A program made the translations under genes and the position numbers. This document shows positions 42,484 through 51,295 of a stretch of DNA of 64,000 nt, one piece after another. The notes under the pieces were generated by a model that had not been told where the DNA came from, ran no database searches, and saw nothing but the letters and a program-made list of their open reading frames with translations. This stretch comes from an uncultured Prevotellaceae bacterium. Lineage in GTDB: Bacteria; Bacteroidota; Bacteroidia; Bacteroidales; Bacteroidaceae. Position 1 is the stretch's first letter; the number at the start of each line of letters is the position of its first letter. The stretch is from positions 21,498 to 85,497 of the forward strand of contig CAMHJQ010000014.1 of assembly GCA_946185485.1 (NCBI GenBank). Reading direction: 5' to 3'.

Positions 42484-44672
42484 GATGCTTCTTTATTGTT
42501 TTGTATTTGCGACAGGACGATGCGGATTTCGTCGTAGGTGACGTCGGGCGGACAGAGGTTCTTGATGGCTGTAGAGCCGTTGTCGGTACCTGTCTTGCTG
42601 ACGACGCGGTTGATGGCCTGCTGGTGCTCAACGGGTACGAGGTCGTCGAGGGACACCTCTCCGGAGGCTATGTAGCGGGCGAGGTGGCCGAGGACAGTGC
42701 CCAAAGTAACGCTTCGCGATTTGGCGATGAGGTCGGGGTTCATGCCCTGCTGATATAATTGTAACGACATCTCCCACGTCTTAAGCTTTGCTTCTTTGGG
42801 TGCCGGGGGTGCTTTGAGAGCTTTGGACTTGCGCTGTCGTTTGGGTTTAACGTCACCTTCGCTGAGGGCATCGAGCATCGACATCTGCTTTTCGTGCAGA
42901 TAGTGGTCAACAGTAAATCCTTGGTCGGCCATCTTCAGCAGCAGATAGCGACGGGCCAGCCATGCCTGTTTGAGGTCGGGTAGGGCATTGTTGAGGCGGC
43001 GTGTGGCCTGTTTGTTGTTAGTATCGACTTTGGCACTGAGCTCTATGGGTTTGGCGAGGATGTCGCGCAACTGGTCGGCAAAGTATTCGGCACTACGTCT
43101 CACGCGGTCGAGGAAGTCGGCCTCGCGCAGGGCCTCGATGGGCATGCCTTGGATTTTCTGCTGCCATTTGGCAGCGACGTCGATGATGCGCTGACGGATG
43201 TCTTGCAACGTCTGGTCGTGCAGATGCTTCAGCGAGACGTGACTGTGGTAGAAGAACTCGGCGAAGATGCGCACCATCGACTCCTCCAGATTAAGGATGG
43301 CACGGAAGTCGAAGAGCTGTAGGAGCAAGTAGCGCTCGTACTCCTGCTTGAGCTGGGGCAGTTGCTGGATGCTGCGATCGGCCTCGCTCTCCTGTTGGGC
43401 GATGTAGGAATCTACGCGCTCGTCGTTGATGACGGCATGGGCATCCAGGGGGGAAGCGAGCACGAGACCTTCGAGTGTACGGCAGCGGCTCAGGGCAACG
43501 TACACCTGACCGGGGGCAAAACTCTGGTTGGCATCGATGATGGCACGGTCGAACGTCAGGCCCTGGCTCTTGTGGATGGTGATGGCCCACGCCAGTCGCA
43601 GGGGCAGTTGCTTGAAGGTGCCTTGCACCTCGCTCTCTATCTCACGCGTCTTCTCGTTCAGCGTATAGCGTGTGTTCTCCCACTCCAGGGGTTCCACCTC
43701 GATGGCCTCTGCATCGCCCTCGCAATAGACGGTCAGACTGTTGTCGCTAGCCTCCGTCACACGCCCGATGCGACCATTATAATATTTGTGTTCGCCAGAG
43801 GGGTCGTTCTTGACGAACATCACCTGTGCACCCTCCTTCAGCACCAGCGTCTCGGCGGTGGGGTAGGAGTATTCGGGGAACGTGCCCTTGACCTCTGCCC
43901 GATACTGGTACGAGCGGCCTGGCAGCTTCTGCAGTTCCGACTCGTTGTAGAAGTTGGCGAGGTTGTTGTGGGTGGTCAGGCGGATGTACGGCTCTTCGGG
44001 GCGGGGGATGAACGTGGGCTGACAGCGGCTGTTCAGCCTTGCCAGTGCCTCTGCCGACGGCTGTCCCTCGCGTATCTCGTTCAGGAGGGCAATGAACGAC
44101 TCGTCCTGCTGGCGATAGACATGGGTGAGCTGGATGGTCACGTAGTCAATCTGCTGCAGGGCCTTCGAACCGAAGAAGTATGGCGTGTCGTAGTAGGGAT
44201 TCAGCATGCGCTCGTCCTCGGGCGTGACGACGGGCGTCAACTGTGCCAGGTCGCCAATCATCAGCAACTGCATGCCACCGAAGGGTTGCCCATGTTCGCG
44301 GAAGCGGCGCAGCACGGCATCGATGGCGTCCAGCAGGTCGGCACGCACCATCGATATCTCGTCGATGATGAGCAGGTCGGACGAGGCAATAATCTTGCGC
44401 TTCTCCTTGCCGAAGTCGAACTTGCTCTCCACCTTTGCGCCAGGCACATAGGGTGAGAACGGCAGTTGGAAGAACGAGTGGATGGTGACGCCGCCGGCAT
44501 TGATGGCTGCCACACCCGTCGGTGCCACCACGATGGGTCGCTTGCGCGAGTGCTCCATCACAGTCTTTAGGAACGTCGTCTTGCCCGTTCCTGCCTTGCC
44601 CGTCAGAAATATGCTGCGCCCCGTACTCTCCACGAAGTCCCACGCCGTGCGCAGCTCGTTGTTTCGTTCCAT
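42480..44672 (-). CDS. Pif1-like SF1 helicase with helix-turn-helix tail
   Basis: 730 aa. Walker A GKAGTGKTTFL near residue 22, then VVAPTGVAAINAGGVTIHSFF, Walker B LLIIDEISMVRADLLDAID, MIGDLAQLTPV, and helicase motifs V/VI in AWAITIHKSQGLTFDRAIID and VYVALSRCRTLEGLVL. These are typical of Pif1/RecD-like helicases. The C-terminal 250 residues are a helical region with a basic segment KPKRQRKSKALK and a possible helix-turn-helix. The start MERNNELRTAW lies 21 bp after the -7 box. It is the first gene of a unit with the AlkD-like repair gene. Confidence 0.88.
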   Translation of the reverse strand: MERNNELRTAWDFVESTGRSIFLTGKAGTGKTTFLKTVMEHSRKRPIVVAPTGVAAINAGGVTIHSFFQLPFSPYVPGAKVESKFDFGKEKRKIIASSDLLIIDEISMVRADLLDAIDAVLRRFREHGQPFGGMQLLMIGDLAQLTPVVTPEDERMLNPYYDTPYFFGSKALQQIDYVTIQLTHVYRQQDESFIALLNEIREGQPSAEALARLNSRCQPTFIPRPEEPYIRLTTHNNLANFYNESELQKLPGRSYQYRAEVKGTFPEYSYPTAETLVLKEGAQVMFVKNDPSGEHKYYNGRIGRVTEASDNSLTVYCEGDAEAIEVEPLEWENTRYTLNEKTREIESEVQGTFKQLPLRLAWAITIHKSQGLTFDRAIIDANQSFAPGQVYVALSRCRTLEGLVLASPLDAHAVINDERVDSYIAQQESEADRSIQQLPQLKQEYERYLLLQLFDFRAILNLEESMVRIFAEFFYHSHVSLKHLHDQTLQDIRQRIIDVAAKWQQKIQGMPIEALREADFLDRVRRSAEYFADQLRDILAKPIELSAKVDTNNKQATRRLNNALPDLKQAWLARRYLLLKMADQGFTVDHYLHEKQMSMLDALSEGDVKPKRQRKSKALKAPPAPKEAKLKTWEMSLQLYQQGMNPDLIAKSRSVTLGTVLGHLARYIASGEVSLDDLVPVEHQQAINRVVSKTGTDNGSTAIKNLCPPDVTYDEIRIVLSQIQNNKEAS

Positions 44673-44692
44673 AGTAATAAACGTTTGAACTG

Positions 44693-44724
44693 CAAAGATA
44701 CGCAAAAACGAGAGAAAAGCCAAA
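44693..44724 (-). promoter_or_regulatory. Helicase promoter (-33 TTTG, -7 TATCTTTG)
   Basis: Both boxes are read on the minus strand with a 20-bp spacer. Confidence 0.6.
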
Positions 44725-44777
44725 AATATTTGAACTTTTCCGAGTGCAAAGTAACTTCTCTGAAGGAAAAAGTACGA

Positions 44778-44814
44778 AAGAATCCCCAGACACCATGCGA
44801 TGTCGGGGATTCTT
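44778..44814 (-). terminator. Hairpin after gltD
   Basis: AAGAATCCCC / GGGGATTCTT 10-bp perfect stem, T-rich on the minus-strand side. Lies 18 bp after the gltD stop. Confidence 0.6.
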
Positions 44815-44831
44815 ATATGGTTTAGGGTCGA

Positions 44832-46235
44832 TTATTTGTCTTTGAGATAGGTGGCAACCTTCGCTGCTGTCTGTTTGCCGCTGGCCATAGCGCGGACGAC
44901 GAGACTGGCGCCGTTCTGGGCATCGCCGCAGACGAAGACGTTTTTGGGGTATTCAGGATGCTCGGGCTTCAGGAATCCCATAGCCAGCAGAACCAGTTCG
45001 GCCTTGATGATTTCGGGTTCGCCCTTCTCTACCATGATGGGACGACCGCCCTCTGGATTGGGCTGCCAGTCAATCTCCTGCACTTTGACGCCTGTCAACT
45101 TATCATCCTTACCCAGGAACTCCAAGGTGTTGATGTTCCAGCGACGGGTACAGCCTTCCTCATGACTTGAAGTAGTCTTGAGGGTTCGGGGCCAGTTGGG
45201 CCATGGGTTCTGTGGGTCTTCGGGGCCTTCAACGGGTTTGGGCATAATCTCTATCTGAGTAACGCTCTTGCAACCCTGACGGTGGGCCGTACCAATGCAG
45301 TCACTACCCGTATCACCACCACCAATCACGAGCACGTCCTTGCCCTTGGCAGTCACGCGCTCGTCTTTGCCGAACTCCATACCAGCCAGCACGCGGTTCT
45401 GCTGCGACAGCATCTCGAGGGCAAAGTGAACGCCCTTCAGTTCTCGGCCAGGGGCCTTGAGGTCGCGGGCAGTAGGTGTACCTGATGCAATCACGATTGC
45501 ATCGAATTGATAATTGATAATGGATAATGGATAATTATCGGGGGCGGAGCAATTGTCAATTGTCAATTTTCCATTATCAATTGATACGGCATAGCCGTAT
45601 ACAAACTCGATGCCTTCTTGTTCGAGCAGGGCGATGCGGCGGTCGATGATGGCCTTGTTCAGCTTGAAGTTGGGAATACCATAGCGCAGCAATCCACCTG
45701 CGGCCTCGTTCTTCTCGAAGACGGTGACCTGGTAGCCCATCAGGTTCAGGTCGTTGGCAGCGGCGAGTCCGGCAGGTCCGGCACCGATGACCGCCACCTT
45801 CTTGCCGTTCCGCTCGATGTCGGTCCTGGGCTGAATAAAACCCTCCTGGAAGGCCATCTCCGTAATCGCAGCCTCGTCTTCGCGGTTGGTGGTAGGCTCG
45901 TGGTTGAAACGGTTCAGCACGCAGGCTTTCTCACACAGTGCAGGACAGATGCGACCCGTGAACTCAGGGAAGGGGTTCGTACTGTTCAGCAAGCGGTAGG
46001 CCTGCTCCCAGTCGCCTTTATAGAGTGCGTCGTTCCATTCCGGAGCCTTGTTGCCCAGCGGACAGGCCCAGTGGCAGAAGGGTACGCCACAGTCCATGCA
46101 GCGGCTTGCCTGCAGTTTACGTTCGCGAGTGCTGAGTGTCTGCTCCACCTCGCCAAAGTCGTGGATTCTATCGTGAATCGGACGGTAACCCGCCTCCTGG
46201 CGGTGTATCTCTAAAAATGCTTTCGGATTTCCCAT
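44832..46235 (-). CDS. gltD: Glutamate synthase small subunit
   Basis: Passes electrons from NADPH to GltB. 467 aa. N-terminal iron-sulfur cysteines CMDCGVPFCHWACPLGN and CPALCEKACVLN; FAD-binding VAVIGAGPAGLAAANDL; NADPH-binding VIGGGDTGSDCIG; C-terminal FVCGDAQNGASLVVRAMASG. An in-frame AT-rich repeat inserts about 25 residues (IDNGKLTIDN...YPLSIINYQ) just before the conserved DAIVIASGTPTARDL. The ATG used lies 2 bp after the gltB stop; a TTG two codons upstream overlaps it. Confidence 0.92.
   Translation of the reverse strand: MGNPKAFLEIHRQEAGYRPIHDRIHDFGEVEQTLSTRERKLQASRCMDCGVPFCHWACPLGNKAPEWNDALYKGDWEQAYRLLNSTNPFPEFTGRICPALCEKACVLNRFNHEPTTNREDEAAITEMAFQEGFIQPRTDIERNGKKVAVIGAGPAGLAAANDLNLMGYQVTVFEKNEAAGGLLRYGIPNFKLNKAIIDRRIALLEQEGIEFVYGYAVSIDNGKLTIDNCSAPDNYPLSIINYQFDAIVIASGTPTARDLKAPGRELKGVHFALEMLSQQNRVLAGMEFGKDERVTAKGKDVLVIGGGDTGSDCIGTAHRQGCKSVTQIEIMPKPVEGPEDPQNPWPNWPRTLKTTSSHEEGCTRRWNINTLEFLGKDDKLTGVKVQEIDWQPNPEGGRPIMVEKGEPEIIKAELVLLAMGFLKPEHPEYPKNVFVCGDAQNGASLVVRAMASGKQTAAKVATYLKDK
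45505..45586. repeat. AT-rich inverted repeat (ATTGATAATGGATAATT / AATTGTCAATTTTCCATTATCAAT) inside gltD
   Basis: Two arms in inverse orientation separated by 12 bp that code for SAPD. The same sequence words occur at the end of pyrG. Confidence 0.75.
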
Positions 46236-46237
46236 AA

Positions 46238-49200
46238 TCAATAATCTCGTTGGATGTTTGCAATTTTCTCTTGAAGTTTCTTGTTCTGCTCTTCTTGCAG
46301 CACGCGCTTGTACTCGATGGGCACTACCTGGATGAAGTCCTCGATGTAGCGGTGCCAGTCGTCGAGCATCCGTCCGGCCAGTGCGCTGCCCGTATGCAGA
46401 TAGTGCTGGCGGATGAACTCGAGCAGTTCCTTGCGCGATACGCTGTCCTCGACCAGCGAGAGCTCGACCATGTCCATGTTACAGAAGTAGTCGAAGGTGT
46501 GGTCGGGGTCGTAGACGTAGGCCACGCCGCCCGACATACCGGCGGCGAAGTTGCGGCCCGTCTTGCCGAGTACGACGACGCGACCGCCGGTCATGTACTC
46601 GCAGCAGTGGTCGCCAGCACCCTCGATGACGGCGATGGCTCCTGAGTTGCGCACGCCGAAGCGCTCGCCCACCTTACCGTTAATATAGAGCTCGCCGGAG
46701 GTAGCACCGTACAATCCCGTGTTACCGGCAATGATGTTCTCCTCAGCCTTGAAGTCGTCGCTGCGACGTGCAGGGGGCAGGATGCTGATGCGACCACCGC
46801 TCAGACCCTTGCCAAAATAGTCGTTGGTCTCGCCCTCCAGGCGGATGTCGATACCTTTCACTGCAAATGCGCCGAAACTCTGGCCAGCCGAGCCCTTGAA
46901 CTTGATCTTGATGGTTCCCTCGGGCAGGCCTTCCTCGCCGTATTTCTTGGCGATGACGCCGCTGAGCATGGTGCAGGCGGCACGGTCGGTATTCTTGATG
47001 GCGTAGTCGAGCGTCACCTCCTCCTGGTTGTCAATGGCCTTCTGGGCGGCGCGGATAATCTCCTCGTCCTTGACACCGCTCACCTTCGTATAGGCCCCGC
47101 GGTCCCAATACAGCGCCTTGTCCGTCTCGGGCTTATGCAGCAGTCGTCCGAAGTCAATTGTCTTCCACTTCTCGGCGGCATCAGCGTACCCGCCACTGTT
47201 GTTCTCGACGGTTTTGCCGTCGAGCGCCTTTATCTCGATCATCTCCGTATGCCCGATAATCTCCTTCAGGCTGTGCACGCCCATCTCACTGAGGTACTCG
47301 CGCACCTGCTGAGCCAAGAACGTGAAGAAGTTCACCACGTACTCCGCCCTTCCCTCGAAGTGCTTGCGCAACTCCGGGTTCTGCGTAGCCACGCCCATTG
47401 GGCAGGTATTGGTGTTACATTTTCTCATCATCACGCAGCCCAGCACAATCAGCGGCAGCGTACCAAACGAGAACTCGTCGGCACCCAGCATCGCCATGAT
47501 TACCACGTCCTTGGCCGTCTTCAACTGGCCATCCGTCTGCAGGCGCACCTGGTTACGCAGCCCGTTCATCACTAAGGTCTGCTGCGTCTCAGCGAGACCA
47601 ATCTCGGGCGAGATGCCCGCAAACCTCATGCTGCTGGCAGGGCTGGCACCCGTACCACCCTCGGAACCGCTGATGACGATGAGGTCGGCCTTGGCCTTGG
47701 CGACGCCAGCGGCAATCGTTCCCACGCCACTCTCGGCTACGAGCTTCACGCTCACGGCAGCCGTCGGGTTGATGTTCTTCAGGTCGAAGATGAGCTGTGC
47801 CAGGTCCTCAATCGAATAGATGTCGTGATGAGGTGGTGGCGAAATGAGCGAGATGCCGGGGATGGCGTTGCGCGTCTTGGCGATAATCTCGTTCACCTTG
47901 AAGCCGGGCAACTGTCCGCCCTCACCAGGCTTAGCACCCTGCGCCACCTTGATCTGTATCTCCTCAGCGTTCACCAGGTATTCGGCGGTCACGCCGAAAC
48001 GACCTGATGCAATCTGCTTGGTCTTGCTCGACAGGCTCACGCCGTCCACCTCCGTGTGGTAGCGGGCGTTATCCTCGCCACCCTCACCCGTATTGCTACG
48101 TGTACCGAGTTTGTTCATCGCGATGGCCAGTGCCTCGTGGGCCTCGATGCTCAGTGCACCGAACGACATAGCACCCGTGACGAAGTGCTTCACGATGCTT
48201 TCCACAGGCTCCACCTCGTCAATAGGAATGGGAGACCCTCCCCCTTGCCCCTCCCTGTGAGGGAGGGAAGTAGATACTTTCTTAAATGTGAGGAAATCGC
48301 GCAGGAAAATAGGGCTCTCTTTCTCGTCCACCATCTTGGCCCACTGCTTGAACTTCTCGTAGTTCCCCTGCCTCGTGGCCAACTGCAACGTCGCAATCGT
48401 CTCGGGGTTCCAGGCGTGCTTGATGCCGTCCTTCCTCCACGAGAACTGCCCGTTATTAGGAAGGTAGCTACTCCCCTCCCTCGCAGGGAGGGGCTGGGGG
48501 AGGGTCTTTAGCCTGATGGCATCCCGCGCAATCTCCTTCAGTCCTACACCGCCTATGGTGCTCACCTCTGTGCCGAAGTATCTCCGCAGCAGGTCCTCAC
48601 TGAGACCGATGCTCTCGAAAATCTTCGCACCACGATACGAGCGGATGGTCGAGATACCCATCTTCGACATGATCTTCTTCAGACCTTTATCCACCGCCTT
48701 GATGTAGTTCTTCTCGGCGGTAGCATACTCTTCCTGTATCTTGTGCTTCTTCACCAGGTCGTCGAGCACGGCGAAGGTCATATACGGGCACAGTGCGCTG
48801 GCACCGTAACCCAGCAACAGGGCGGCGTGCATCACCTCGCGAATCTCACCGCTCTCTACAATCAGTGCCGTCTGCACACGCTTGCCCACGCTAATCAGAT
48901 AGTGGTGAACAGCCGATACGGCCAATAGCGATGGGATGAAAGCCTCACCCCCGACCCCTCTCCGACTGGAGAGGGGAGTGGTTAGTCCTGCATCATCCAG
49001 TTTGTCTGTCAATATGATGTAGTTGTAACCATCGTCCACGGCATTCTCGGCATCCTTGCATAACTTATCAAGAGCAGCCCTTAGCGCTTCTCCAGCTTGA
49101 GTGTAATCACTCCCCTCCCTCACAGGGAGGGGTAAGGGGGAGAGTCTGAAAGTCATGGGCAACTTCTTGGTATTGAATCCCTTATAGCGGATGTTGCATA

Positions 49201-50980
49201 ATATATCGAGTTGTGTGTTGGTCAATACGGGTTGTGGCAGGCGCACCATCTTGCAGTTCGAGGCATCGGGCGTCAGGATGTTCGTACCTACGGCACCGAT
49301 ATACTCCGTCAGGCTCATCACCAACTCCTCACGAATGGGGTCGATGGCGGGGTTCGTCACCTGGGCAAACTGCTGGCGGAAGTAATTGAAGAGCACCTGC
49401 GGACGGTCGCTGATGACAGCCAGCGGGGTGTCGTTACCCATGGCTGCTACAGGCTCCTGTCCGGCTGTCGCCATCGGGATGATGGTCTTGTCGATGTCCT
49501 CCTGACCGAAGCCGAAGGTCACCAGCTTGCCCGTCAGATTGCTCACGCTGTTGTCTACGTGGCGACCGCTCTTCAACTTCTCCAGCTGCACACGGTTCTC
49601 GTTCAGCCACTCGCGGTAAGGATGGGCCTTGGCCAGCTTCTCCTTGATTTCACCGTCATAGTAGATCTTACCCTCTTGGGTGTCTATCAGCAGAATCTTA
49701 CCCGGCTGCAGACGCCCCTTGCTCACTACGTCGCTGGGTTCAAAGTCCATGACGCCAACCTCCGAGGCTACCACCATCATACCACTCTTGGTGATGGTAT
49801 AGCGGCTGGGGCGCAAGCCGTTTCTGTCGAGCATACCGCCGGCATAGCGGCCGTCGCTGAACAGCAGAGCTGCAGGACCGTCCCACGGCTCCATCAGGAT
49901 GGAGTGGTATTCGTAGAATGCCTTTAGGTCCTCACTGATGGGGTTTTTGTCGTTGAAGCTCTCAGGCACCAGGATAGCCATCGCCTGCGGCAACGAGTGT
50001 CCGCTCATCATCAGGAACTCGAAGACGTTGTCGAGTGAGGCCGAGTCGCTCATGCCGTCCTGCACGATGGGGCGCAGGTCCTTGATGTCGCCCAAGGCCT
50101 CGCTGCTCAGCACGCTCTCGCGGGCCTTCATCCAGCCGCGGTTGCCACGAATAGTATTGATCTCGCCGTTGTGTGCCAGCAGGCGGAAAGGCTGAGCCAG
50201 CTTCCATTTGGGGAACGTATTCGTTGAGAAGCGCGAGTGAACCAGTGCCAGGCCGCTTGTAAAGTAAGCGTTCGACAGGTCGGGGAAATAGCGACGCAAC
50301 TGGCCGCTGGTCAACATACCTTTATAGATGATATTCTTAGAAGAGAGGGAACAGATGTAAAAAGACTCTCCCCCCTGCCCCTCTCTGTGAGAGAGGGGAG
50401 TAGATAGCTCCATCTTTGCCACTCTGTTTTCTATTCTCTTCCTTATAATATATAGTTTACGATTGAATGCTGCCTCCTCGTCTTGGTGGTAATCACTCCC
50501 CTCCATAACAGGGAGGGGCTGGGGGGTGGGTCCCCTCTTCACGAAAATCTGCTTGATGTCCGGTTCTACCTCGCGAGCGGCTGCACCCAATACCTCCGGG
50601 TTCGTAGGCACAGCCCTCAGGTGCATCAGTGTCAGTCCCTCGCGCTCAATCTCCTCAATCATCACGCTCAGGATGTCCTGCTGTATCTTCTCGTCTTTCG
50701 GCAGGAATACCAGTCCTGTGCCGTACTTCCCTTTTTCAGGCACGGGGATACCCTGCAACAGAATAAACTCATGCGGTATCTGCACCATGATACCGGCACC
50801 GTCGCCAGTCTTGTCTCGGGTTTCAGCGCCTCGGTGTTCCATGTTTTCCAGCACTTTCAGTGCATTGTCCACCAGTTCATGACTCTTTCCACCGTGGATA
50901 TTTACCACCATACCCACACCGCAAGCATCGTGCTCGTAGTCCTGCTGGTAGAGTCCTTTGTTGATTTTGCATTTTGTCAT
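46238..50980 (-). CDS. gltB: Glutamate synthase large subunit
   Basis: Converts glutamine and 2-oxoglutarate to two glutamates. About 1,580 aa. Start MTKCKINKGLYQQDYEHDACGVGMV with the amidotransferase Cys exposed after a short propeptide; the -7 box on the minus strand lies 42 bp upstream. The FMN synthase domain has PPPHHDIYSIEDLAQL and GSEGGTGASP; the 3Fe-4S motif CVMMRKCNTNTCPMGV is near residue 1180; the C-terminal beta-helix has GGRISILPP and GMSGGVAYVYD. Six in-frame palindromic insertions lie in three inverted pairs between conserved blocks. With gltD it forms one operon. Confidence 0.93.
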   Translation of the reverse strand: MTKCKINKGLYQQDYEHDACGVGMVVNIHGGKSHELVDNALKVLENMEHRGAETRDKTGDGAGIMVQIPHEFILLQGIPVPEKGKYGTGLVFLPKDEKIQQDILSVMIEEIEREGLTLMHLRAVPTNPEVLGAAAREVEPDIKQIFVKRGPTPQPLPVMEGSDYHQDEEAAFNRKLYIIRKRIENRVAKMELSTPLSHREGQGGESFYICSLSSKNIIYKGMLTSGQLRRYFPDLSNAYFTSGLALVHSRFSTNTFPKWKLAQPFRLLAHNGEINTIRGNRGWMKARESVLSSEALGDIKDLRPIVQDGMSDSASLDNVFEFLMMSGHSLPQAMAILVPESFNDKNPISEDLKAFYEYHSILMEPWDGPAALLFSDGRYAGGMLDRNGLRPSRYTITKSGMMVVASEVGVMDFEPSDVVSKGRLQPGKILLIDTQEGKIYYDGEIKEKLAKAHPYREWLNENRVQLEKLKSGRHVDNSVSNLTGKLVTFGFGQEDIDKTIIPMATAGQEPVAAMGNDTPLAVISDRPQVLFNYFRQQFAQVTNPAIDPIREELVMSLTEYIGAVGTNILTPDASNCKMVRLPQPVLTNTQLDILCNIRYKGFNTKKLPMTFRLSPLPLPVREGSDYTQAGEALRAALDKLCKDAENAVDDGYNYIILTDKLDDAGLTTPLSSRRGVGGEAFIPSLLAVSAVHHYLISVGKRVQTALIVESGEIREVMHAALLLGYGASALCPYMTFAVLDDLVKKHKIQEEYATAEKNYIKAVDKGLKKIMSKMGISTIRSYRGAKIFESIGLSEDLLRRYFGTEVSTIGGVGLKEIARDAIRLKTLPQPLPAREGSSYLPNNGQFSWRKDGIKHAWNPETIATLQLATRQGNYEKFKQWAKMVDEKESPIFLRDFLTFKKVSTSLPHREGQGGGSPIPIDEVEPVESIVKHFVTGAMSFGALSIEAHEALAIAMNKLGTRSNTGEGGEDNARYHTEVDGVSLSSKTKQIASGRFGVTAEYLVNAEEIQIKVAQGAKPGEGGQLPGFKVNEIIAKTRNAIPGISLISPPPHHDIYSIEDLAQLIFDLKNINPTAAVSVKLVAESGVGTIAAGVAKAKADLIVISGSEGGTGASPASSMRFAGISPEIGLAETQQTLVMNGLRNQVRLQTDGQLKTAKDVVIMAMLGADEFSFGTLPLIVLGCVMMRKCNTNTCPMGVATQNPELRKHFEGRAEYVVNFFTFLAQQVREYLSEMGVHSLKEIIGHTEMIEIKALDGKTVENNSGGYADAAEKWKTIDFGRLLHKPETDKALYWDRGAYTKVSGVKDEEIIRAAQKAIDNQEEVTLDYAIKNTDRAACTMLSGVIAKKYGEEGLPEGTIKIKFKGSAGQSFGAFAVKGIDIRLEGETNDYFGKGLSGGRISILPPARRSDDFKAEENIIAGNTGLYGATSGELYINGKVGERFGVRNSGAIAVIEGAGDHCCEYMTGGRVVVLGKTGRNFAAGMSGGVAYVYDPDHTFDYFCNMDMVELSLVEDSVSRKELLEFIRQHYLHTGSALAGRMLDDWHRYIEDFIQVVPIEYKRVLQEEQNKKLQEKIANIQRDY
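48234..48276 (+). repeat. Palindromic element in gltB, pair 3, forward copy
   Basis: GACCCTCCCCCTTGCCCCTC...GAGGGAGGGAAGTAG; read as [13 protein letters not shown] in GltB. Confidence 0.8.
48463..48506 (-). repeat. Palindromic element in gltB, pair 3, inverse copy
   Basis: Inverse copy read as LPQPLPAREGSSY. About 185 bp of normal GltB coding sequence (HAWNPETIATLQ... to FLRDFLTFKK) separates it from its partner. Confidence 0.8.
48941..48985 (+). repeat. Palindromic element in gltB, pair 2, forward copy
   Basis: AGCCTCACCCCCGACCCCTC...GAGAGGGGAGTGG; read as TTPLSSRRGVGGEA. Confidence 0.75.
49103..49146 (-). repeat. Palindromic element in gltB, pair 2, inverse copy
   Basis: Read as LSPLPLPVREGSDY; about 120 bp from its partner. 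Confidence 0.8.
50364..50406 (+). repeat. Palindromic element in gltB, pair 1, forward copy
   Basis: GACTCTCCCCCCTGCCCCTC...GAGAGGGGAGTAG; read as STPLSHREGQGGES. Confidence 0.8.
50488..50532 (-). repeat. Palindromic element in gltB, pair 1, inverse copy
   Basis: Read as [15 protein letters not shown]; nearly identical to the inverse copy in pyrG. About 80 bp from its partner. Confidence 0.8.
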
Positions 50981-51021
50981 ATTATGCTTACTTTTACTTT
51001 CTCTTTGTCTGTTTTCGGCTG

Positions 51022-51053
51022 CAAAGGTAATGCAAATTGTCGGAATTAGCAAT
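51022..51053 (-). promoter_or_regulatory. gltB promoter (-33 TTG, -7 TTACCTTTG)
   Basis: TACCTTTG on the minus strand with ATTG 20 bp upstream; sets the start of gltB downstream of the longer open frame. Confidence 0.55.
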
Positions 51054-51241
51054 AATTTGCTTTCTATTTTTCGGTTCTGCTGTCGCCGAAAATGTCACTT
51101 TGTTCGTTTCTGCCGTCTTTTCTTGTCAATCTGTCAATAATTGCCCCCTCCGCAACCCCGCATCTTTACACTTTGACAATTGCGTCCGTTTTTAACAATC
51201 AAAATGACAATAAAGATGACGCGATTCGTGACAAATCGTTG

Positions 51242-51249
51242 TAACTTTG
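51242..51249 (+). promoter_or_regulatory. -7 box of glnA
   Basis: TAACTTTG about 47 bp before the glnA ATG. The 315-bp gap between the gltB and glnA starts is AT-rich and holds both divergent promoters. Confidence 0.5.
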
Positions 51250-51295
51250 CACCAGAAATGAAGCAAATAGTTAGTAATTTAAAGTAAAAAGACTT

